A DNA stretch of 64,000 bases from Aurifilum marmelostoma. Its lineage: Eukaryota; Ascomycota; Sordariomycetes; Diaporthales; Cryphonectriaceae. The stretch covers positions 4,030,001-4,094,000 of the forward strand of contig JAMXSV010000003.1 of NCBI GenBank assembly GCA_027559495.1, read 5' to 3'. Shown here piece by piece: positions 55,101-64,000 of this stretch (position 1 is its first letter; each line of letters begins with the position of its first letter). The notes beneath the pieces are model-generated. The model did no database searches. It had not been told where the DNA came from and saw nothing but the letters and a program-made list of their open reading frames with translations. A program made the translations under genes and the position numbers.

Positions 55101-58100
55101 CTTGGCGCGCATGCTCGGATGTTGCAGCTCTCTTCTTAGCCGCTACGCTATCTGGCGGGGACGTGAGGCTGCTCATGCACAGGAGATCCTGAAGAAGATA
55201 GTTGAGAACGCCCGCTCGAGGCTTCACTGGAGTATTGGCGAACAACGGGGCGCTGCGCTTGAAGTTGATGAACTCCATCTTAGTGCGGGTGTAGCTCTGC
55301 AACAGCTCGGCCAGGCAGTTGAGCAAGAAGCAGCGGTACACAAATATCGGGTGTTCGTCAGCTCGGAATGGGGCCTTTGAGCTTTTCTTGTCCTTGTCCT
55401 CGGCCTGTTCTGGGAGCGGTGAGGCTCCACCATTGGGCGTGCCGGGAGTGGCATCCCCAGGAACGACTTGCTCCTCCTTCGCCACATCAGGCGACTCCTT
55501 GTCGGCCACCTCTCGATAGTTCAGTAGCTCGCAGAGGAGGAAGTGGACCACGCCGTCAGGGTTCTCGACAACCGGTCGCTTCGACTCCACCGGAGAGGCC
55601 CTAGTCGCGTCGACCATCTCCCTGTCCGCGGTCTCCGTTGTTTGTTTGACATCGTTGATGGAGAGCTCCTCGGTTAGAGCCTGGACAGCCGGCTCAACCG
55701 AGTCGCTCTCTGCTGGAGCTGGTACAGTCGGCTGCGCAGGCGGCTTGCGCGGCCTGTCCTTAAGCACCAAATTAACATTCCGGCCATTCGACCCCGCGTC
55801 GCCGGCGGCAACGAATCGCGTCAATTTGACCATCTCATTCGTGACCTCGATGAAAATCTCGGGGCAGCGGAGGGCGATGTGCGAAAGCTGACGCGTATAA
55901 GATGCCACGTCGGTAGCCCGGGAACCCCTAAGGCTTGCCTCGTAGAACTTTCGAATCTCACTCCGCATAATTTGTCGCAGAGTCTCGTCGTCTTCGATGA
56001 TATGACGCAGGATGGTCCTCACGTTGGCAGAGATCGAATCTTCCTTGAGACGAGCCGAGCCCAAGCCAGACAGCTGCTTCACCATAACAAAGAGACGCTG
56101 CAGATTTCTCTTATCCCCGACGATTTTAGCGATCGCGCGGCTTCGCGTCAGTATGAGAAGAACCCGAAGGACGCCAACAGCCAAGCCCTCGTTCTTGCCG
56201 ATGCGTGGAAGTATGTCCAACGCAGACTCAAGGATGACCATCTTCGCTTCCTCTTGGATGATAGGGTCTTTTAACCGCAAGACAGGCACCTGAACATCCT
56301 CATTCTCGTCTCGAGGCGGAGACCATTTCGCTTCCACGGGCTCCGCATCTTCAGCCAGGAGCATTTCGAAAATCAGGAGTATGTGAGGGATCCAAGGCGG
56401 CAGTTCGTCAGTGGAATTGCCTGGTGGCACCTTGAGAAATCCTAGGTAGTCGGACACGTTGTCCCTCAGCACCTTGACGGTGGTGGCGAAGAACTTCGTT
56501 GAGCGATGAAGCATCAGAGTCAACAAGTGCGCGTATGCAGCGATATTCCGACCGTTGGATTGTTTTTCGTCGTCATCGAGAGCAAAAGACATTAAGGCGT
56601 TTGCGAGTGTCTCGCTCACGTCCTGACGGACATCCTCAGACTCCGGCCGGTCGATACCCATTGCAACATGAATCAGCTCGGAGATCTCGAACACAGATTG
56701 TGGCTCCGCCCTAATAACGTCGAGACATTGGTCAACGAGGTCTTTGCGCAGCTTTTCGCGCTGAGCATCGAGATCCTCTCTGTAGACGGTGGGGAGAACA
56801 CTCGTATCCCGATCGTGCGTGGGCGACGAAGTTGCCGCTGGTGTGGTAGCAGCTGCTGGCGGCGGCGATGCGGATTCCGTGTGATCAGCATGAGAGTCCC
56901 CGTCCATGGACTCGATGGATTGGTAAGACGAACGCTCCTCGTCTATGGCGTCGTCCACTTGTTGCTCAAGCTCGATGTCGCCGTCGGCAATGTCAATGAT
57001 TTGCTCCCGCGCGAGACCGGAGGTGCGCCCAGAAGAGGGCGCTCGGCTGCCAGAACCGGTCTGTGGGATTAAGGATGTCTTGAACATATCTTCAGAGGGT
57101 ATAGGGTTTCGCTTCCCAGCGAGCCCCCTTTGGTGCAGTCTGCAGTATTCGTTTGCATACTCCTCTGACCCCATGGAGCGATACACCGCCTCGCGTGCCA
57201 GGTCTTCGCCGAACAACTCGGCGAGGCGCACCACCACTTGCTCTGCGTGCTGTGTCCAAGGGAATTTTGGAACATCTCTCTTGAACATAGGCGGTAACCT
57301 TGTTGGCGGATCGGTTCTGTGGGGGGCGGCGCTCTCTTGTTCGCCCTGAAAAATTGCCTTCAAGATCTCAACAAGCCTGCCAACCGCATTGATTGTTGCT
57401 TTCTCGACCAATGGCGATCGCCACAGCAGCTCAGAAACCACAGGTAGCGCTGACATGCGTGTCTCGACGATGAACTGGCTCATAGTCTGGAAGTATTCTG
57501 GCTGTCGACTCGAAGAAGCTCGGTTCGTCACGTTGAGGCTGTGAACGGACTCTGAGATGTTCTTTCCATCCAGGATGAGGGCGTACAGATCAAGTGTCTT
57601 CTGCAAGCCGACGGTCGCAATCTTGGCTGCAGAGGCGCGGCTTGTCTCGGTCTGGTCTCTGGTGAGCTCATCTGCAAATAGCTTGATCATCGTGTTGAGA
57701 GTCTCAAGTCCTTGGTGCTTTTTGAAGGCATCAAGCACAGGGAGGATGATGGGGGGTGCCTGCACGATCATCTCGTCGGGTAGAGTCAATAAGGATCTGG
57801 TAAACAAGATGCAACAAGACGGTCCAGTATTTCAGATTCACTAATGTGGCCGGCTCGTCCAGGAAAGGCCGCAGTTGGTCGAGGACCACCTGAGCCATGA
57901 CATCGGCAACCTGCATGTGTCTTGCTCGAATATAACTGTCTCGTTCCCTGCGAGGCATGAGAGCCCTACCCAAGATCTGAAAGAAGGAAGATACACTGGG
58001 CTTGAAATGGTGCAGCACCACGCGAATCGCTTTGTAGTTCTGGTATTGCGAGGTTGACGGTTCCTGCGTGCCAGCATGGGTTGAGTCTGTGTGTGTGGCG

Positions 58101-61100
58101 TCCTTATCAAGACCTGTCTGGCCGAGAAGTTGTGACAGCAAGGTCTCCTGCTCGTCTGGCATGGTGTTGTCGGTCGTGTCAGAACGTGGTCTCCCTGATC
58201 TCGACGTCCACTCTTGCGGAACGAGATCAACCAAAGCCATTTCTTCCAGCAGAACGGCGCGGAATAAGGGTGCTAGGGAACCGACCACCGCGAGAATATG
58301 GTCATACACGTTGACTGGGGGTACAGTAACCGGTTGTCTGCCGGTAACAAGACAGTTGTTGAGGGTCCTCAGCAGATTTGGAAGACGCAGAAGCCCCTTG
58401 ATGACAGCTGTACCTCTAATTGCCTCGGCGGTGAATTCATCGTCGCTGTGGGGTCCGGACTTCTCAGCAGGCGCATCAGGGTCCACGAACGACCGGAAAA
58501 GGGGGTCAGATGTTGTCTTTGCTACCAGAGGGCTCAGGGAAGCCATCGCATCTTCCAGCCGGACCAGCAAAGATGGAAGCCCAATGGCAGGTGCGCTATC
58601 GATCACCATCGCAGCAACTTGCTGCAGCGCTCTCGACGTTGGAGAATTCACAAAACTGTGCGGCAAGCTCGGCAGTTCCAAGAGGTCCAGAAGGTAGTTG
58701 ATCCCACCGCTTCTCATCAGCAGTTCCCGGAGCGCAGAGTTACTCAAGTAGGATTGCAGGAACTGTGACAGGGCAGACATGTAAGGTGTGATGTTGTCAG
58801 GCAGCTTTGGTGAGCCCTCGGGAGGACTGTGTGGCGGGCCTGAGGGCTGCTCGAGCGGCGCCGCTGCGTCTGTCATTTCGACGTCCCCAGAAGAGACGTC
58901 CAACTCCTTGCCCTTCGCTGGCCTCGATGCCTTGAAGTCAGGCATCAGGAGCTTCGCGCCCCACCCATCAGGTCCTTCTGCCTTCGACTTCCCCAGATAT
59001 AAGACACGAGCGATCATATCAATGACCGCGTTTCCAATAGTCTGCCTCAAAGCAGGGTGGTGTCTTGCAAGTTCATCAATTTGCAGACCAATGTTGTAGG
59101 GAAGCTCTGGGTCATTGTACATGATGCGAACGTGTTCTGGGCTCTCAAAGATCTCCAGGACGCTCTCAAGAACTCGTGAGGCCACGACAAGCTTCATTCC
59201 TATCGAGTGGTTCAAACTAACGGCGTTTATGACAGGGACAATGACTCCGATAGCCTCAGATGAAGGTAGCACACCAGGAGCAAGCGGTCCAGAACGCGGG
59301 GCTCGTAGTGTGTCCGCGTCCGGGGGATGGGAGCGCGTGTCGGGCTCGATAACGACAGGCTCGTCGGCTGGGGGACCGCCGTCGCCAGAGGGCTCGCCTT
59401 CTCTGCGCTCAGCCGTGGACTCTGAAGGGACGCTTCGGCCTGTGAGGGACTCCAGTAGACTCTTGACCATGCCGGACTCAGATATTGCCGCGAAACTTGT
59501 TGGGTCATTGTTGATAAAGTCGGTAAGGAGGCTGATCGAGTTTGTCCAGACGACGGACCCGAAGGCCTTGGTGTTTTCCATTATCGACCGCAGACTACCG
59601 AGAAGCTTTGAGTTATCAACTAGATTTCTCAGCAAACGCTCCGTATTCCCACCGTGGGAGAAGCTGGGACTCATGATGTGATGGATCAGCTTCAGAAGCC
59701 ACTTCAGGGTTTGCTGTTGGTAGAACGGGATCTCGTAGTCGACAACACTAGAACACAAATTGGACTGTGTGCCCTTGCCGCTATCCGCTAGGCTTTTAGC
59801 AGAAGACGTGGTATGGATCATGAGCTGTGCGGCATTGGCAAGGCCGCTGGCGCTCGTGAAGGCCTGGAAGGCCGCTGGACCGAAAGTGATGATCAATGTG
59901 TCAATGTAAGTAACAGCAACGCTGTGCCAACGATCCGCAATCGAGGTGCGCATGTTGATAATATCAACAAGAACGTCCACGAATCCGGCAGACATCAGCT
60001 CTGGCCCGATCCTGGCGTTGAGGGCGAGGTACAGTGCAAGTGAGAACAGGCTTCCCCGCCAGTCGTCCATCTCTACCGACTGTTGATCAGAGTGCTCAGA
60101 GTCTTCTTTCATCTCCACGACAGCCTTACGAATGACGTAGAGCAAGACACCATGATTAACGGTGGCATTCAAGGCCGAGATCACATCCTGATACTTGGCG
60201 CCGAACTGAGAGATGCCTTCCAGCAGCGACAGGACTATCGTCTGTAACCAGCGGGGAGCAGCAGGTTGGCCCGCTGCAGAGGGGTGAATGAGCTCTACCA
60301 GCTGATAGACGAGATGGTACCGCCGGGGTTCGTCATTATCCTGTTTGACCACTTGTTCGAGGAAGACAGACTCGGCGTGGATATATGCCAAATTTGCAAC
60401 AGCGAGCAGGCGCACAGCAAGTGCCTGCTGACGGGTCTCGGGCCCACCTAGCAAAGCTTTGCATATCCGCGAACGGTTTAGGACCTCGTACTTGGAAGCA
60501 CTCGGCATGTCCTCCGGTGTGCGCTTTTGGAGCTCGTGGATCGGTGTGGGTGCGACCACACTCTGTGGTATCTCCAGGGACCGCTGGCTCGAGCCTGAAT
60601 GAACCTCATCGTTTGTATTCGGTGTCCGGTGTGCCGGCGAGGGGCTATCATCAACACTCTGCGTGGCTCTCGCACTACGCGGTGTTGTCTGCTGAGCTAC
60701 CATGGTAGAGCTACGACGCAGGGGTGTGGGTGTGTTCGGGGCCGAGGTGCCGGGCCTGTCAAGGGAAAGGCGCGGAGTGGCCTCAGCCGCCTCGTTCTTG
60801 GGATAGTAGACGACTTTGAGATCACCCCAGCTCTTCCATCGAGCCTCGCTGGCCTTGTCTGTGGAGATGATGGAGCCGAGGTCGTTGGCAATCAAGGACC
60901 CCGCGCTTGCAGAACCTGTTGACGGACCCTTCTCTTTCTCCTTAGCCTTACTAGCAGAAGTCGGGGCCATATGGGCTGTAGTATCACCAAGAGAAATGAT
61001 GGGCGTCTTCACAAAGGGCTGAGCAATCTGTTGGACACGCGCGAGCTCGATATTGTAGTGGTTGGCGAGCAAGGCATTGCTGAACTGGCGGTTGGGCTGG

Positions 61101-61721
61101 CTCATGCGCTTCACAGAGGCTTGGTAGCGCTGAGCGAGCTCGAGGCCGACCTCCAAGGTGGCGTGCACCACGGAGAGGTCGGTGCTGTTAAGAAGATCAT
61201 TGAGATGAAGGCTGCTGGCGTAAATACTGCGGTTGCCACAGTGACTCAGAAGACGCCTGGTGAACTGTAGGATGACGTTGACGAGCTGTACGTCGCCATC
61301 GTCCTTGTAGTCGAGCGCCTTCAGCTTCTCCTGGTCCCACTCATCGGCACCGTACTGCTCGACGCGTGGCTGGCTACCCAGCAGCAGTTCGCAGCCGAAA
61401 GCACACGTCTGTGGACCCTCGTTGAGGCGGTAGAGCTTGATGAAACACTCCAGTATGTTGTCGAACCTATTTAGCAGGGGAATCCAGTGGTAGAGGTCCC
61501 CGCGTGGCAACGGCCACTTGGCGATAGGGAAGGTGTCAAGGCGTTGTGGGAGCAGTGGTAGGGGCACGGCGGCAGTAGTCTGCACGAAGTCCTTGAGCCA
61601 GGGCGACTGTGACTTGGGGGTCAGTTATAGTCCTCGACGTGCTAGGGAACGGCGGGCAGGATACGTAACATACCAGAGTCTCCCGGTGCTTGGGCTGCAT
61701 GGTCTTGGTGATTTTCCCCAT
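49139..61721 (-). CDS. TOM1: Giant HECT E3 ubiquitin ligase Tom1/HUWE1 family, one frame break
   Basis: About 4076 residues. Exons: 61721-61674, 61606-54501, 54438-53836, 53738-53676, 53617-49301, 49233-49139; phases join throughout except one break. The N terminus MGKITKTMQPKHRETL leads into the armadillo-like DUF908/DUF913 region (RGDLYHWIPLLNRFDNILE). Then come a very acidic segment (53836-54438) with a run of about ten His, a charged coiled coil, and tandem ubiquitin-binding UBM repeats (DPDYMEALPDEIREEVI, FLDALPEHLRIEIV, LASLNPELRQQVL, IMDQLPPDM). The C-terminal HECT domain has catalytic Cys in PSSHTCFNQLDLPEY and ends GSDYFGFA. At the G6 run 57751-57756 one base too many separates LIDSTRRDDRAGTP from IILPVLDAFK. 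A 46-nt intron (GTTTAC...GTGCAG) would also keep frame but is unusually short. It degrades excess histones and ribosomal proteins in yeast. Confidence 0.92.
53836..54438 (-). repeat. Acidic low-complexity exon of TOM1
   Basis: This exon encodes long runs of Asp/Glu interrupted by Met/Gly/Tyr, ending in about ten consecutive His and then FGFGADRYDDEGEED. The GAT/GAC/GAG repetition creates several long spurious Ser/Val-rich frames on the opposite strand. An acidic tract at this point is a known feature of Tom1/HUWE1 proteins. Confidence 0.85.
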
Positions 61722-64000
61722 CCTGACAGCGGGAGCGGCAGAGCCGCAGGATATTATGCTTCCCCCCTCCACTACCTGATGACGTCTGTCCCAGGCGAGA
61801 ACCTGACGAGGTGATGGAGCGCCGTGCGTGAAAACACCCAGACGATATTCCTGTTGGTGGAGGACAGGGTGATGCTTCAGATGAGGTCACACTCGACGAC
61901 GAGTTCGGGGGGCAGGGTCAGCAAGCTTGCTTTTTCGGGGCGTTGTTGGGTGAGGTGGGAGGGGAGGGGCGAAGGTGCGTGTGGTTGAGGAGGGCGCGAG
62001 TCGACTTGAGAAACGAAACCTTCAGGGTTCGGCTGCGGCGTGTGCAGGTCGCCTTAGCTCGGTCTGAGGGGTCCGGCTTCTCTTGTACAAGATGGCTGAA
62101 GGGTGCAGGATCAGCTGTGAGGGTTGAGGAGAGAGGGTGTGGGTATCGGTCGCGGTGTGTTCGAAACGGGAGTGATGGGAGGGAAGGAAACGGATTCGCG
62201 GTTTGATGTTGCGGAGGTTGAAGTCCAAACTCAAGGCAGCTACGGCAGGTAGATTTTTGGGGAAGGCTCGTCCAAGGCATTTGCGTCAGTGGTGCCAGGG
62301 ATTGGCCCGAGCTCCAGGCGGCTCCAGGCGGCTCGTCACTGGGAAGGCTATTATTACAGCAGCTGCGTGGACCAGCACAGAAGGCTACAGCAGCATGTGG
62401 AACCCCTGTAGATGGGGCCTGGCGTGCCTGGGCAAGCCAGTGCTATACAGTAGCTGCCGGCCGGGCTCAGGCCGTCAAGAATTCCCACTTTTTATTCTTT
62501 CTGTGTCTGGGTGGGGTGAGTTCCCCTCTACATACTTTCCCACAGCCCGCGGCTCTGTAGCTCCGCCCAAAGACGATGACCAATATCAATGCTGCGTACG
62601 GTGTGGTACTGTGCAGGCAAAACTGTCAGCATGTGCGTCACAGGCTGCCAATCTCAACAATGTCATACTCGCTACTCGTCTCTGCTCATCAGGTTAGCCA
62701 ACGATGCCCAGCGGCTAACCACTGGACAGACAAACGATACTGCTGGACCGGCTTCCATCCCTATGCCACAATTATGTTTTGGTGGGTGGTTGATCGCATA
62801 CTAGCTCAGACGCGAGGAAGATGAGGAAGAAGGTAAGAGAAGAGCTCACTCTGGACACTCATGCTATCCAGGCAGTGAGGCTTTGCCACGCAGCCAACAA
62901 TGCAACTTCTAGTGTGTACGCAAGGTTTTCGACCGAGCCAGCGTCTCGCATAAATGAACTTTTGCGAAACTCTTCCCCCAATCAATACCACCATGTATGT
63001 CCACAGCACGTCCAGATACCTCACGAGGGTTCTTATGCCTCTGCTCCAGGTTTCCGCCCAAAGTCACTAGCTGTTTCTGAACCCGACCAGTGCTTTCGTA
63101 GTGCCGTGTCTTGGATCATTAAAGCCGGAACTTGAAGCCGGCACGGAGCCGGTTCAGATGAGAATTCGGCCTGATATTCCGTCTCCACCAGAGCCGGAAA
63201 GAGCCGAGGTCGGCCGGTATTTACAGCCCTTTTGCGCAACTCTCTCCTCTTCCTTTCCCCTGCTCTCTCACTTGTCTCTTTTTTCCCCTCTATTCCCGCC
63301 CCCCCCCCTCCCCACACCTCATTCCCTTTGATACACAGGTATCAATAGTCAAGAGCTCATTTTCTATTCCCAAGACTCCTCAGATTTCAGTGCACAGGAA
63401 GGGAAAGGTAGCTGCTTCAGGTATTATCCACTGTGGCGGCCCATCAAGCTCTGGCCTTTTGTGTGCGTCCAGTATCCTCATCCTTCTTTCGTTGCTGACA
63501 GGGCAAGGAGGGAAGGGTAACTCAGGGGTGAGACTTTGATCACATACTGGATGTCAAACACATAGCACTGTCTCAGGCTTGCCACCTTTAATCATTGCAA
63601 GGCCGTGCCCGAGAGACAATGGCCCAAGAAGACAACTTAAAACAGTCGAGGAAGGTACCACACAATGTGGATGCAATCATCAGTCTGTATGGTACGAATA
63701 ATAGGTGCATGAAGACAGCCCAGACCCATACATGTGCAACCTAGTTTGGAGATACTTTACATATAAGCATTGCATGCTATGTACATGGCCTAAGCTTTCG
63801 AAGTTAGCGACTCCACAATGCATGAACGGTTCAGGTGTCATCCCTGTTCAATTTTTTTTTTTTTCCTTCCCCCTCAAAGAGAGGAGGAGCGCAGAGACTT
63901 CGTCTCGTTTAGCCCGAGGCATTTGACGAACAAGAGCAGTTTCCAACTCAGACCGCCCTGCTGCTGCTCATAAAGAAAATAAACTGGGCTATCATCTTCT
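61722..64000. other. Intergenic region upstream of TOM1 to window end
   Basis: About 2.3 kb with no recognised gene. It contains a short direct repeat GGCTCCAGGCGGCTC near 62318-62335, four AGCCGG hexamers within 63123-63197, a pyrimidine-rich tract 63233-63315 with a C10 run (63299-63308), and a T-run near 63850. The pyrimidine-rich part could be the promoter of a + strand gene beyond the window, but that is a guess. Confidence 0.45.

Overview
The window is nuclear DNA of a filamentous ascomycete (Pezizomycotina). Most genes carry short GT-AG introns of roughly 50-110 nt, several with CTAAC-like branch sites. Gene families are typically fungal (Zn2Cys6 factor, SOG2, Tom1, multi-exon P450s), and gene density is moderate with no intact transposon. 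A Sordariomycete is the most natural guess, but the sequence alone does not fix the order. No tRNA, rRNA, CRISPR or insertion sequence was seen.

Layout. (1) 0.7-9.6 kb, housekeeping: a mitochondrial Holliday-junction resolvase (Ydc2/CCE1 type) tail to tail with a short RecQ helicase, then the RAM-pathway leucine-rich protein SOG2. (2) 10.6-31.4 kb: a nine-gene terpenoid cluster. In order it holds P450-1 (-), SDR-1 (+), a Zn2Cys6 regulator (+), P450-2 (+), SDR-2 (+), SDR-3 (+), P450-3 (-), an aristolochene-synthase-like sesquiterpene cyclase (+) and a secreted BBE-like FAD oxidase (-). (3) 33.7-61.7 kb, housekeeping again: a DEAH-box RNA helicase, ribosomal protein eS8, a Gyp5-type TBC Rab-GAP and the giant HECT ubiquitin ligase Tom1. 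A doubtful small membrane-protein gene lies at 39.4 kb.

How the cluster should work (inference from families): the cyclase turns farnesyl diphosphate into a bicyclic eremophilane-type hydrocarbon, probably aristolochene. Three P450s oxygenate it, three short-chain dehydrogenases interconvert alcohols and ketones, and the FAD enzyme performs a late oxidation, probably in the secretory pathway or outside the cell. The Zn2Cys6 protein is the obvious local regulator. The enzyme mix resembles PR-toxin-type eremophilane clusters, but I see no transporter or acyltransferase. P450-1 and P450-2 are close paralogues with shared intron positions and the heme cysteine at residue 461 in both.

Gene models were rebuilt by hand from splice sites and reading phase. 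Three otherwise intact genes (RecQ, DEAH helicase, Tom1) each show a one-base frame break at a 5-6 base G/C homopolymer, which suggests sequence-length errors rather than three independent pseudogenes.
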